Shown: in pieces, positions 1 through 15,794 of the stretch
Layout: the number at the start of each line of letters is the position of its first letter
Numbering within the stretch: the first letter of the stretch is position 1
Assembly: GCA_944470555.2 (NCBI GenBank)
Contig: OX104134.1
Location: forward strand, 102,232,701 to 102,296,700
DNA from: Heterobilharzia americana
Taxonomy: Eukaryota; Platyhelminthes; Trematoda; Strigeidida; Schistosomatidae
Length of the DNA stretch: 64,000 nt
Direction of reading: 5' to 3'
Translations under genes and position numbers: made by a program
Notes under the pieces: generated by a model
Database searches by the model: none
The model's input: the letters and a program-made list of their open reading frames with translations, nothing else
Told to the model about the DNA's origin: nothing

Positions 1-159
1 TGCAAGACGCAGTGGAAATGGCGAGTAAAGCCACTTACTGCTTGGAAGGACGTCCAGCTAGTAAAGACTAGATCTCTGCGATCTCCCTGCAACCTCTTTA
101 CACCCATCAGACTATTCCAGCGGATACAGAGTACAATGGTTAGAGTAAGTCTCATAAGC

Positions 160-2130
160 GAAATACTACACAACGCTTACGCAGGGGGCCATAAGCCCTG
201 GTGATTTGAACGTGGAAGTGAGATGGAAGCAGCAGCTGCATCTGGCAATAATCGAAAGCTGTTCCAGCTCTTCCGAGCGGCTAGCAGTAAGAAGTTTGGT
301 GTCAGTGAGACAGTCTGTGATCCAGATAGCACGTAAATAAATTATCTTCAAAGATGCCCGGAATGTTGGGCAGAGAACGTCAAAAATCAGGTTAGCTAGG
401 CTACGGCTCCAAAATTGTCAGTTTTAATGCATTGTGCTCCACAGTCAACTAACACTGACGCGCCCGACCCAGACAACTTACCCTCGACTCTTTTTAACGA
501 TGGAGGAGGACTCTAGTCAGGGAGCTGACTAGATCGTTTGCGAAGGTATAGCAGACTGAGTGTCCCATTATTCTGGAATGAACCCGTCGTTGTGCCGACC
601 TTTAAAAAACGTCGACGTAATGTGTGATAATTATCTAGGTATTAGTGTTACCAGTCACTTCGAAAATATTGGCTGCTATCATACTTCGCAGACGTTGCAA
701 AATACGTGAGGAAATGATTCGCGATAAGCAGACCTCGTTTTGTGCTTATCTTTCCCCAGCTGACTGAACATAGCCACACGTAGTGTAGGCCAATAATCGT
801 TGTGTTTCTTGACATTAGAGCTGCCTTCGATTCGTTGGACATAGCTGTACTCTGGAGGTGTCTGTTGGACAGGAGCGTGTCTGAGAAATTTATTAATATC
901 TTGAAAGCGCTATATAATAAAACCTCAAGTAGAGTGAGGACATACAACCACTCGTCTCCACTGTTCCAAAGCAGCAGTGGGGTTATGCAGGGTTGCCCGA
1001 ATTCTCCATTCCCCTTTAAGTTTGTCATCAATGACATTCTGGAAACAGCTATGAAGGAGGTATATAGTGGTGGTGTAGACCTAATACCCAGAGAACAGGG
1101 ATTCCACCTTGAATGTACGGATGATATAGTCCTACTGTGCAGTAATACACAGGCTAATCAGATCGCACTTAATCACTTGGTGATTAGTGTCCGTAAGCAC
1201 GGCATGTGCTCTGCCCCATTGAAGTGAAAAGTGATTTTGGAAGATTGGCAGAAGTCTGTGTTCACGATCACTCTTATTGGTGAGCCATTGGAAGTAGTCG
1301 AAAAGTTAGTGTATCTGGGTAGTTGTGTGAGTGCTGGTGGAGGTTTAAGTGGTGAAATTTCTAACCGCATATCGAAAGCCAGAGTGGCATAGGTCAATCT
1401 GGGTTACCTTTAGCACCGTTGTGACGTTATTCTGACCGCAAGTGGTTAGGTTTACAACGCTTCGATGCGAGTAGTTCTGCTTTTCACCCATGAACCCGGG
1501 TCTCTCCGAGCTGAGGACATGCAACGATTGTGTTGTCTCCGTAGGATTGCTCGTATCCAATGGTAACATCATGTAAGTAATTCTGAGGCATGATAGAGAT
1601 CGTCATTCAATAAGTAGTGAGGTCATCTAGAAACGCTGGCTTCGGTGGCATGGATATGTGTTAAGCATGTCGTCCCAGAGGCTTCCATACCGTTCATTGT
1701 TTACTAGCCCTAGGACTGGATGGAAGCGGACGGGTGGTCAATGTATGACGTGGCGCCCCGAGATAAAAGATAGTTGTGTCGGGTTATCATCTGTTGGTGC
1801 ATCACGACTCTCTGGGTGCGGTCCGAGAGATCATGCAACTCAGTGGCTTGAGACGTTATCAGATATGGCTCAGAATGGAAACCAGTGGCGGTCGTGCTGT
1901 CGCTTCCTTCCATCCCCTGCTGCTGAAAATTGTTTTGTTTTGAATGTATACTACTGGACTGGCCTATTCATGCCATACTATTCTTATTATTTTGCTTTCC
2001 ACTTATTTACTTCTCATCATGTTTTCATGATGTTGTTTTACTACTATGTGTGGCGAACTTTTTTGGGCCCTTGCCGTCCCATGCTTGTGTTCTAATAACA
2101 ATAATTATTACTACTTCCCTTGCCTAGTAA
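160..2130 (+). mobile_element. Degenerate RTE-like non-LTR retrotransposon (EN-RT linker, RT, C-terminal region)
   Basis: The plus strand reads as the second half of an RTE-like pol in broken frames. At 230-400 is a linker containing NNRKLFQLFRAASSKKFGVS. At 560-800 RT block 1 is frameshifted. At 802-1227 is an open RT core with FLDIRAAFDSLD, GVMQGCPNSPF and ECTDDIVLL, where the catalytic YADD box has become CTDD. At 1658-1920 is the C-terminal end with RTGWKRTGGQCMTW and ATQWLETLSDMAQN. This is an old, inactive copy with stops between the blocks; an endonuclease part would lie beyond the left edge. The family assignment rests on remembered schistosome RTE-type proteins. Confidence 0.8.
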
Positions 2131-3180
2131 TCTACGCTTAACCACAACACTCCTCACTCTACTGTCCCATCATACGAGTATTGCTCTTTCCATCTCAGCT
2201 ACAATGTACAACCTAATAAGACGCTGAGCCACATACCAATCAATCAGTCACAATCAACGTGAGCTGACATTATTGCGTAACTTTTTAAGTTACCATGAAT
2301 TATTTCAAAACAGGCTGGAAGGCGCCAATTTGGGATTAAGAATTGAGGAAAAAAGTAATCATTTTAGAAGGTAGTGATAAGAGAAGGAATGAAACAATAA
2401 ATAATTCTGTATGGAGATAGTTTGTGGATGGACTCGACTCACTGACTTTGATTCTAAACAATATCACCTAGAGTCTTCCTCAACAGCCGATTTACGCTGT
2501 CACAGACCCCAACCGGGAAGTCCATATTTCCTCACATTGCTTAAATCAATCAAAATTCATGGACTGATGCTGTTTAAGTTGGGCTGACTTCAATCCCACT
2601 TCTATCTCAGCCACGGGGCAGATCATGACCAGGTATGCGTAATACATGTGTCAGCCACCTCAGTCGATAAAGCATTATATGAATAGGTTTTAGTTTAATC
2701 TGTGTTTAAAAATCTTGTTTTTGATCTAAGCACGCTGGGATTATATTAAGCCCTACCTATATAATGATTAAGCCTGACTCCGTGTTCAACTTCTTTCGGG
2801 ACATTCGTAACAACTATGGCCTGGATGTTTATAATCAGTCGATAAAGGTTCAAAATCTAATTAATTGACTAACCTCTTCTATCCAAAAATTTACGACACA
2901 GCTATACGTTGCTGAAGTAGTGGTACAGCCCATGCTGCAAAGCGACGGCTGTCAAACAACTAGAGCAACCATGTTTTTTAGCCATATAATCGAACAGAGT
3001 GAACTTCAGTGCAGTGCACTCGACCCTTTTAATAAGCAACTGGTGCTTTAAGTTATAAAAAGTCAAACGAGCCTCTTTTCGTGACAAGTTTGAGTTTGTC
3101 ACTGACTCACCTCGGCTGTGAGGTGGTCACTGCTCTCCATCATTTCCCTCTATTATTAGAAAGGAACCAGCGCAGACCAG
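2131..3180. other. No gene recognised; repeat tail and low-similarity DNA
   Basis: No reading frame with recognisable domains. The first ~100 bases look like the 3' trailer of the retrotransposon to the left. Around 2440-2560 there is a vague resemblance to the SINE seen at 3459-3620, too weak to call. Confidence 0.4.
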
Positions 3181-3191
3181 TCCTAGAGCAA

Positions 3192-3429
3192 CTATTTGAA
3201 TTTTTCGAGCGACAAATACATTCCAAACATCCTCAAATTCCAACTCAAGATGTGCAGTAAACTCCGCATCTTATCGGGGTCTTCGCTTGACAAAACTATG
3301 TTATCTGCGTACCCTAGACCTATCAAGGATTCTCCTGTGATAAGATGGATCTCTATGAAATCAGACGTCAATAGGAAAACCTCCATGGCTAAACTTTTCA
3401 TAAGTTGGAGGAACATTAGGAATCTAGAA
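3192..3429 (-). mobile_element. Reverse transcriptase fragment abutting a hammerhead SINE
   Basis: The minus frame carries a short RT block around GESLIGLGYADNIVLSSEDP, so YADD reads YADN, followed by a conserved stretch ending LSLEKFK. The same open frame runs upstream into SINE DNA at 3430-3548, so the 118-codon ORF is a chimera of two mobile elements and not a gene. RTE-like affinity is inferred from the residues around the catalytic box. Confidence 0.65.
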
Positions 3430-3620
3430 GCACTGGACAGATGTTCTCTCCAAGTGTAGGACTCCTCAGCAGTGCGGGCCCACAACCCTGCCAGAGATAA
3501 AGTCAGGACATTACTATTGAGCCAATGGATCTGAATCCAATAGTCCATATTTCCAACTTCTGTCAGCTGTCCAGTGCCCCCAGGTTTCTAATGCGCCTAC
3601 AACTGATATCAGTTCATGAT
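3430..3620 (-). repeat. tRNA-derived SINE copy with hammerhead-ribozyme fold
   Basis: Minus-strand copy of the SINE family also seen at 24935-25145 and 33586-33850. A degraded tRNA-like part is followed by GCACTG, the core CTGAGGA, a stem-II region, GAA, and CAGTGC. GCACTG and CAGTGC form stem I (3470-3475 and 3430-3435) and CTGAGGA is the intact hammerhead core CUGANGA. Stem II is damaged: its 3' side reads GGAG instead of GGAC. Confidence 0.6.
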
Positions 3621-5020
3621 GAATTCCAACCTAAGATCAATTAATAAGTTTCCACAAACCTCCAGATGAAAACTTGTTTCCACTCTTCACTGTACTAGGA
3701 ATCTGCACATCTGTCAATTATGAAGCTGCTGAGGTTCGAAAACTCTTCCTAACATCTTTCCGACAGCCAGTTACGATCTTTAACGCTCTTAATACAGAAG
3801 ATTGAAGACAGCGACAAGTCTTTTTTGGATAAGTGGTTTCGGCCTATTTCGATACGTGTCTAGCCAGTTACTCGCCGAATGTGGACTCAGCATTATCACC
3901 GTCGTGCTGTGCTCAAAACGACCTTGTTGTAGTAGTGTTTTTTAGGTCCATTAAAGCGTGGACATGTCATCTCAAACCAACACGTGATCGCTGGCCAAAC
4001 AGTCCAAAGGAAGCAACAATTCTCACTGACTCCTTCTACTGATAACTCAGCAATATTTTGTCCACCATTGCGTTAAAGTCGACAAAGAGGAGGTCGGGAT
4101 CAAATCAACGGGTGAATACCTTACATACAAGAATGACCCACAGCTCCCACACTACACGGATGTCAGTATAGAAGTGTAGCTTACAATTTTCAACAACTAC
4201 ATCTCTTGGCCGTCCAACTGGACAGAGCAGACCGCTATGTAGTACACCAATCCTACAAAAGGTAGTCGGATACGTTGCCAGCGACAAAATCATGCATTTT
4301 GAAAGGTGTTAAATGACTACTTTTTCAAGAACCTGCCACATCTATTAGTATGTCTGTAACAAGGTCGAATAAAAATTATGGTAGTGAAAACCCTTGACGA
4401 CCATCACTGATTGTTGCCACTTCAGATGACCACGTGCCTTTATCTCGAACCCTTCCACACAGCTTTGCAACGTCTCAATTGACAGAGTTGAATTCCACCT
4501 CCAGATCAGGAAGTGTAGAAAATGTCAGGCACCGGCATGTCAATATTCAAAAAGTGAAAAAAATGGTCAAAAGAGCGTTGATAGAGTCTCAAAACTGACT
4601 GCTTTCCTCAATTCGCTCTTGAGCTCCATTCACGCATTGGATGACCAGGAGTCTTAATATAACAGCCAAGCCGACTATTGCGCTACCACAGAAGAAATCC
4701 TTTCTTTCATATGCACCGACACTATTGATGATTCGGATCAAACTGATGAGGTCCTCTCGTCACCATACACTAGATGGCACCTTCACTACTCCAACAAGTA
4801 ATTACCCAACCAATCGTAAATACTTATAGGGAAAAGTAAATGTTTAGCAAACAAGAACTTAAGAGTATGTGCACAAGTGCACCAGCCCAGCGGCAACCGA
4901 ATATAAGATATAAATGAAGCAGCATATATGTTCAAAGTCAAGAATCGAAATCCACCCACCAACCACATGCACGTTCGCACAGTAGACGATAAGTTACATC
5001 TATTGTATGAAGACTGGTGA
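3621..5020. other. Unassigned decayed DNA
   Basis: Short open frames on both strands without recognisable domains. The minus strand at 3780-4450 has the texture of a heavily mutated retrotransposon coding region, but no conserved motif could be fixed. I see no gene here. Confidence 0.35.
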
Positions 5021-5024
5021 TCCT

Positions 5025-5120
5025 AGCTGGCTACCCAGACCTTGATAGGTGAGGCGAGGTTCGAACGCGCAACCCATCAATTATGCATCGAGTGCCTAGA
5101 CCAAACAGTCAGTTTGTGTT
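5025..5120 (-). repeat. tRNA-derived SINE, minus strand (family T)
   Basis: Read on the minus strand, an A-box-like TGGTCTAGGCA is followed about 40 nt later by a B box GTTCGAACC and the family's linker CACCTATCAAGGTCTGGGTA. The same order occurs at 28024, 34830, 35862, 52901 and 58554. The body beyond the linker is not recognisable in this copy. Confidence 0.65.
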
Positions 5121-8541
<3,421 letters not shown>

Positions 8542-8604
8542 GGCAGGTACATCCAGCTGACGATCCCAAATAGGACGAAGTGCGCATCCTGGATTCCACT
8601 GCTA
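8542..8604 (+). ncRNA. Degenerate Sm-alpha-type hammerhead ribozyme
   Basis: The order is that of the schistosome Sm-alpha hammerhead: GGCAGGTACATCCAG (stem I and its bulge), core CTGACGA (8557-8563), stem II TCCCAAATAGGA, GAA, stem III TGC/GCA, then ATC and CTGGATTCCACTGC closing stem I. Two changes set it apart from the active form: the G after the core (stem II closing pair) is deleted, and the conserved A after GAA is G, leaving a wobble with U. The cleavage triplet GUC is AUC, which is tolerated in hammerheads. Stem III C-G pairs are replaced by U-A pairs, so pairing is kept. The residual SINE around it is not clear. Activity is doubtful. Confidence 0.85.
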
Positions 8605-10380
8605 GCCACTGCCCGAATCAAATTCCGATTTCGTGTGCCCTATCTCACTCCACGGTTTCATATCATTGGGGAAAATGTGGAGTTCAAATATAGCCGGCAT
8701 GTAGTTTCTGCACGTTAGGAAAAGAAGAATCTCTAATATTGAAGGGAAAATGCATTGGGATGTTCCCTATCTTCGGACATGGAGACCTTAAACGAAACTA
8801 AATTGGGTGAGCGAGTGCTGTGTCAACCGAATGATGAACGGTGGTTTAATTCCGGTTAACTTTAGTCTACCAACAAAGTAATCATGGTCCACAAGAATGA
8901 ACGCTTCGGAAGGGCCTGGATAGAGATATCAATCATTTCTTGATTATCAGAAAAGCTAACCCACTTGTCTGCTGCAATAGTCGAGTCAGCAATGCATCGG
9001 TATCCTTTTCTGGCTGCGTGCCACTCAAGAGTAAGGAAAGTAGTCGACTTAATCCTGTTACTTCCGAAGTTATGGGTGGGTGACTCACTGCCATGAATTT
9101 TCTCTGGCTGCCCGTCCAACCTCCCGTAGAGATTGAGTGCTCTGTGAATAGTTCAATTAAAAGCTGAGCTAATAAGTGCCTCCCCCGGAAGAAAATCTCC
9201 TCAAAATTTTCCCGGTCCTGTCGTTCGATCCCTTGTGAAAGTCTGAACTTAGGCTTACCACTAAGAGTTCTACTTCATCAGTGGGATAGACAAAGTATCT
9301 GGAAACGAAACGGTACTGTGTAGGGTCATGCTAAGAGTGGATGATGATGGAGTTGAACCTCGATATTCTTGTTTCAGAACTAGCAGATGCTGATTCCCTG
9401 CTCTCTACTCCTCATATTAGAAAACGTTCTTTATTTGTTCCTGTCGCACTTCTTATCCTAGCCTCCGAGAAACCCAAAAGGGCTTCTGTCGTCTACATTT
9501 ATTATCCAGTCCTCTTATTGTATAACTGTTGCGCGCGCCCGGCTCGATGACAGGGGGCTTATTGTGTATATCTATCCATACCATAGGGTTCTGAGTGGAA
9601 GCTTAACATCCATCTCAAAGCATCAGAAGAATGGGTTGCAACAAACGTTTTGAGTGGGGTTCCGCTGCTTGTAGATCCACCTTTCAGACAAAGCAGGACG
9701 CATATTGATTCCCGCCAACTCATGCTCTACCTTCAAAAGATCATCCATAGTTTGGGTGTTTGATTAACTCTACGGACTGGTCTGTTTGAGTTAGGGGCAT
9801 TATTTGCATTACGATCCACCACAAGCACACCCTGTCTGACAACGCGTATTCTACCGGTCACGGTTCTTGAGCAATCCATGGATGTTTTTCATTGTAGTCC
9901 AATAATTTTTCTCAATTCTTCTCTAAACCTACCGCAGGATACCAACAGTGGCTTTCCCTGAGTGGAAACAGAGGGCAAGGGGTAATTTAGGAGTATATTC
10001 ATCTGAATTTCAAGAAAGAAACCATAGCATTGTATGAAGACTGTTAGCTTGGGGACAATGAAGAACAAAAATAGTGTCGGCAAATTTATTATCAGGATCA
10101 TCTCAAGTGTTTCATACACCGAGTTATAGCTGTAACCAATCCTATATTCGTCAGCCGTGTTTCCTACACCCCTTAGTAATTACAGGAAGGAGGGCTTTCA
10201 CTCGTCTAATTCTCAACTTCAAGATCTTTTTAAAGAATAGAAGTGTTCGTCAACTAGTTTTTATCCCTCTCGACTTTCAGATTATCAGGAATGAGTGGCG
10301 ACCGGGGAGCAAGGTTTTTAAGTAACTAGTAAAAGCAACATAGGACAGTGAAGCAAGAAGCACGTCACCGTCTGCCTAAT
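8605..10380. other. Unassigned decayed DNA
   Basis: Only short frames without domains on either strand (for example 8862-9119 minus and 10074-10325 plus). No gene, RNA or clear repeat boundary seen. Confidence 0.35.
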
Positions 10381-10779
10381 GTGCGAAGAATCAATGGTTC
10401 TAGTGCTAACTGAACTACACGCGTTGGTCAGAAGAATCCAAAAGAGTGGTATTAGCATTATCATAGATCATAAGTTGGAACTGAGAACCTGCATACACGC
10501 AGAGTTAACTTTCAGTGGACAAATAAGCTTGGGTTATCTCCACCAAGAAATCATCCGAAAGTCCCATGTCTCTTCAGAAGTAGGCTTCATGCCTAATTAT
10601 CCCGCAGGTGTATTCAATTATTATGGACAGCTATAGTGGGTGACAAAAGTCTTGTTAAAGAAAACGTTTTAAAAATAAAACACATGTCTGAAAACCGCTC
10701 TCGGGATTATCATCCCGATGTTAGCCACGACACAGCGGATTGGCGAAATCCAAAAAGTGATTATACAGCGCCAGTGCCT

Positions 10780-13707
10780 TCTGTAAATGCTGAGATACGT
10801 GGCCTGCCTGAATATCTGGGCTACTAAATTTTCTATCTGTCATACTATGTCAAGTGTTTTAACGGATTTTCTCTTCCTAATCATTCACGTTCTCTGATCA
10901 CATCATATATTCACGCACATTTTTACGAAGCTTACGGCCTTCTGCGATGCCAACATCAGTAAACAAGTGGATAAATGTTTTATTCTCACGTTAAAAAGGG
11001 TTTATCATGAGAGAATCCAGTTTACAGGCTTCATCACACTGATGCATCTCAAAATATCTACGGGACTTCAGCCCTGAGTGGTACTGACGGAATGTCATTA
11101 AACCCAATCAAAACGGCCGGAGGTCCTGCTAGCCATGAAACGAACGAGGAAATATTGCTTTACAGCGTACACAGAGAGTTGAAGTTTAGATAATAATGAA
11201 TAGTGTCTTCATTTAACGGGTGTAACATGGCGGATGCCAGTTTACAAGCACCCTCAAATTCATAATTTTTGAAAGTTTGCGAACTGGGATCTAGTATCAT
11301 ATAATTTACATATCAAGCCATTATTGTGCATAATCTTACTAAAATTTGCTGAAATTCATGAGACGGTTATGGATTTCCATCTCCCATCTCACAGACAGGT
11401 TCCATCATCAATATCAAAAGCGCGCAGTGTTCAAAGTTTGAGTTATAACCATCCGACGTTGTTAGTCCATTCTCATAGTTTGCTAATTGGCAATATAACA
11501 GTTTATTCCATAGAATGGTCTTCAGTTTTTAGCTCTACTAGCCACAAAGGACCCATTTATGCGATCTGGAGTGTCGATAAGGTATCCACAGTTAAGTAAC
11601 CAACTTGTATGGCCATATCAATGCATTTCCAGGTCACCATGTAACGTTTAAAGGTAATATAGATTAATTCTGCCGGCAATACTTGTTGTACTGGATGAAA
11701 GTAGATGTTGAAATAGTCAATAGTCCAAGTTGCAGTATTTATACATAGGCTTCAGTTAAGTAACGCCCTAAGCCAATATGTAAACTGGTCTCTGGTTAAA
11801 TCATTTGTTCCGAGTTTTACTGATGAGGAAAAAGCACCACGTCAGATGGCAACGTGCTTTGAAGCAAACATCCCTATCTCAAATGATTCAGCCTGAAATT
11901 ATAAGCATGAACTGCAGGTCACTGCAGGGAAAAGTAGATTGCTTACAGTCTCTGTCCTCCAATGTATACCTTAATACTTGGTTACATGAACTTTTTGATT
12001 TCTCTAAATGGTTTCAAATTTTCCATCACGACCGATGTAGTTCCACAAGAAAAGTGAGGGTGGAATAGCTACCTTCATCAATCCCCACCGGTGCATTTCG
12101 AGCTACATATACTTCAAAGTCTCAAATGACTACGTGGACTGCGTCACTGTAAGATGCTGCCAAAAACATTTGCACAAATATCGCCTTACTTCTATAACAA
12201 ATTTTTTACGACGCCTGGTTACAGTCTCCCCTAACTGTCCAATTTCTCTGATATATTCACTGAACTCGCAACCCCTATACTCTGTGGTTCTCTGTCGATA
12301 ATACGCAGCGACTTAATCCTTGTGACTAAAGGCTTCTCAAAACCCTTGGTCATCAAAACCTTCACAACACGTTAGAGTGCAACACTAGACTCAATATTCG
12401 TCAATGATACTGGTATGTACAAAACCCGAAAGAGATCCCCCGTTCATTGCATTATGCGTGTTTTTCCTAAAGTACGTGGCAAACTACACAAAACAGCCTT
12501 CACATATAAGATTGTACGTGGGAGTATTCATACAGTAACATACTTAATCTAAGGGAAACGCTACAATGCGCAGACCGGAATATGTTAGGCAGCGGTGTTT
12601 TGAATGATACTGTTGATGGTGTGACATACCATCTCACGTTCTACCTAGATATTTGTTGCCCCGGCGTAAAGCCTTTTCCACTGTTCGGTCTCAAATCTTC
12701 TCCCCATCTTACGAAACTAAGCAGAGAAAATGAAAGACCGTATGGGGTAAGTGATAATGCTGGTGCTCGTCGATGAACGTTCTAATCAGGTTGGAAGTCA
12801 AACCTGTGAGTCTACCATGCAATCAGAAACTTTTGCCATGCAAAGGCTGTTCCAGCATGTGGGAACTTTTTGCAGACTTCACGGGTAGTGAACACCCCAG
12901 TAAATAAACATTTGTCAATGTCCGTGCCTTGAACAAGTCGTTTATGTATCAACCTACTTGCTCTATCCCACTGTGTCTACCTTCGTCCGCTGAAGAATGT
13001 TTTCCAGAGTCCACCGAGAAAGGTGTTTCCAAATGTCCCAAGTCCCTGAACCCTTCTCACAGCTCAGGTCCGGATTTCATGTCAAGCTTCGTACTCAAGA
13101 TATTTTATGCCATCTGTTAACTAACACGTTTAACAGATTGTTTTTAGCAAATACCATACCAGCTGCCCAGAAACACACCATGATGGTTTCCGTATCGAGG
13201 TCTAGGGCCCCAAGTGCATGAACAAAACGCCATCCGATTGCAGTTACCTCTCAGTTCTTAAAAGCAATGGAGGAGCCAATAACAGCTGTGCTTGAGCCCT
13301 CACTGAAGGCCTTCGGAGGGCCTAATCAGTTCGCAAATAAAAGCAAAAGGACATATGGTGCCACCACTCTTTTATATCACGATGTCGCCCGTTGTCTTGG
13401 CAAAAATGCCAGGTATATCAAGTGTGCCTTTTTAGACCATACTTCTGCATCTGATTCTGTCCCAAGACCTCTTTTGATGAACAAGCTGACCGGGACAGAT
13501 ACTGAGCCCTGGATGATCGGCTGGCTTCATTCCAATTTCTATGATAGGAACTAACACACTGTTCACAGAGGGAAGCGCCCCACCCCATTGCTTACGGTGA
13601 CCGGAGTTCCCCAGGTAGCTGTTCTTTCCCCAGATCTTTTCTCATTTTCCCCTCATAATCTAACATCTTCAGCCGGTATCAGTTGCATTGAATATGCTGA
13701 TGACCTG
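10780..13707 (+). mobile_element. CR1-like retrotransposon, copy 1 (EN and RT, decayed)
   Basis: Plus strand. 10780-10953 is homologous to 39745-39915, an upstream region of the same family. 11847-12068 encodes an endonuclease start with MNCRSLQGKVDCLQSL, matching [16 protein letters not shown] at 39992. 12130-12780 holds the EN-RT linker. 13000-13707 holds RT blocks, with AFLDHTSASDSV for the LDFSKAFDSV box and the catalytic CIEYADDLN box at 13687-13710, where the coding sequence breaks off. Many frameshifts. About 870 bp at 10954-11825 has no counterpart in copy 2 and looks like an insertion. Confidence 0.75.
10954..11825. other. Extra segment inside CR1-like copy 1
   Basis: Comparison with 39916-39945 shows copy 2 passing from the GTGATGCC region almost directly into GATGGCAACGTGCTT, while copy 1 carries this extra DNA. 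The 91-codon plus ORF at 11324-11599 inside it has no domain I recognise. Confidence 0.45.
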
Positions 13708-14300
13708 AACCTCGCCTGGTTAACTAGTTCACCAGTTACTAGCCGGTCCTAAGCCTGGGTAAAGGGGAAGGTTGAGCATAGGGCCGGCAACCCTACCCCG
13801 CGAAACCAACCCAACCGCTAAATAAGCTTCAAACCACAAACAAAATATAAAAAATAAGAACAAAATTATTCCTCACTGGAATCGGAGAGACGAAGGGATG
13901 CCGGTTGGTGAAAGCCTTCAACGGAAAATTCCGCAGCTTCTGGTCCGGTCGCAGTCATTGGGGGATTTCTAGTCACAGACGAGGAAATCTATATGGCTAC
14001 GCGTGCAGACAAAACTGCACGGCGTACAGTCCAGTTTGCCCTAACCCAGCGGTCGAGGTGCGCCTTCATGAGTGATCTCTAACACGTACGTTGTCTCTGA
14101 AGCCCCTGTGTATCGTCAGTGATTGACTCGGAAATGGAGTCACGGTCCGTACGTCTGTCCGTGGTCTCAACAAAAGCGCGATACAATGTGAAGAAAACAC
14201 AGAAATAGCGATGGAGACAAACTTACCAACAAAAAATAAGCTCCTTAAACCCCCCGCCGTATGCCTTGCACCCTCCCTTCCCTTGGGTTTGCGATAACTG
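13708..14300 (+). mobile_element. 5' end of an RTE-like element inside a CR1-like RT
   Basis: From AACCTCGCCTGGTTAAC onward the sequence matches the reverse complement of 33440-33555, the 5' end of the RTE mini-copy there, through GGTCCTAAGC, GGGTAAA and CAACCCTACCCCG to the stretch after CCGCTAAA. It then continues into RTE leader DNA not present in the mini-copy. The right boundary is approximate. It interrupts the CR1-like frame directly after YADD. Confidence 0.65.
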
Positions 14301-15480
14301 TTTTCCCCTCTCTTACCCCAACCCTACGCGTGCATTTCAAAGTTCTTACTGGTTCTCAGATGAAAATAGGGTTGCCATCTTTAGGCATTTGTAATACAGC
14401 CTAGACCCGGATATGAGAAATCTGCCGTATGGGACTACAGAGGCGCTCTATGAGTACAATGTTAAACTATGTTGCCTCTGCTACTAAAACTACTGCCTGC
14501 CGCTACAAAATTGCAGACATAATAAGACCTCTCAATATATAAAAAATTTCCAACCTCAAAAGTACGGAGGCTACACCTGCTTTTGTCGTTTTGCCTGCCA
14601 AAATTTCAGTCAGTTGCAGCATGAGGATGTCATTAGATCATGAAGAAACTGGACTATGATGAGAACTTACTAAATTATCTGGAATTCTGGACGCTAGGCG
14701 AACAAAGGACCTAACTCGAGACCTCGAGGACCCACATCATCAGGATAACCTTCAACAGTGACAACGGACGCAAATGAGGAACTTATGTCACTAATTCTCA
14801 GCATTCCATTGTTTTGAGAGGCTGCGAAACTGTCCTCCCACGAAAACTACTGCCCAATAAGTAAGAATTACCAAGCCCATTCACCCATTTGACCCTCTCA
14901 CAATATGAACGTACATCAATACTCGATTTACTCAAATTTCTGGACGATCATAGTGGCAGCGAAGATCTGGACAGACAGTAAAATCCAGGAGGCCGACTCA
15001 CCTATTGACTTTAAAGTGAACATATTCACAACAATGCTATGCAACAGACTTCTCTAGCACTTCCTCTAACAGTGAATATACCTCCTTGATAATGCTGCAT
15101 ACCTCAACGTGAACAGTTTGAAAAACCTATTGCCGTTGGTCCGCAGTTCTTTAAATGTTTATTCCTTTGCGCCACGACATCTAATTCTGGTGGCCCAAAT
15201 CTATATTGCTGTAAACGGCAACACCTGAATAGATATCCACTTGAATTACATGATTATGTGGGAACTTGCTAGTTCCCGGAATCGTCAGTGTGGGTTCTTT
15301 TGGTCTTCGAAGCTATAATTCTTGGAATTTATGACAAAATAGACGTTTATCCAGCTCAGCGGGGCATTACGAAGGCGAATCAGACATGTCGCATGCACAT
15401 GGCGGCAGGATTCTCAACCGAAGTGGAAAAACTTAAATGCATTACCAGCGGAGGTAACTTTCACCGCATGGGTTAAATGC
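14301..15480. other. Unassigned decayed DNA
   Basis: No domain-bearing frame. It may contain the continuation of either element broken at 13708, but I could not identify the resumption point. Confidence 0.35.
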
Positions 15481-15529
15481 ATCAGGAAAAGGCTTGACGG
15501 TTACGCAGTGACCTACAGTTTGCGCTTAT

Positions 15530-15790
15530 GTGGTTGGCTCGACGAAACCAACTACTGTCGCCATTCCGGCAGTGTTACCCAGCATCATTTTTCTTCTCAC
15601 TAATCGCTTAAACCCTTTCCATCCCTCACAGTCGCCGTGAATTAACCTTAGCCACGTAAGTTCATTATATCTTTGCGCTTCTCCTGTTTTATTTGAGTGT
15701 ATTTGGACTACTCCACAAGCTCTTTTCCTTGTCTTCTACCCGCTCACACTTGTCTTCTTAGGTTATCTCTTCAGTGAAGCGGCAGCATTT
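15530..15790 (+). mobile_element. 3' tail of a CR1-like element
   Basis: Stretches such as CTTAAACCCTTTCCATCCCTC and the following TTAACCTTAGCC ... TCTTTGCGCTTCTCC parallel the 3' trailer at 21160-21240 (TTTAAGCCCTTTTCACCCC ... CATACCTTTGCACCCCTAC) in order and spacing. Only the untranslated tail is recognisable here. Confidence 0.5.
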
Positions 15791-15794
15791 ACTG

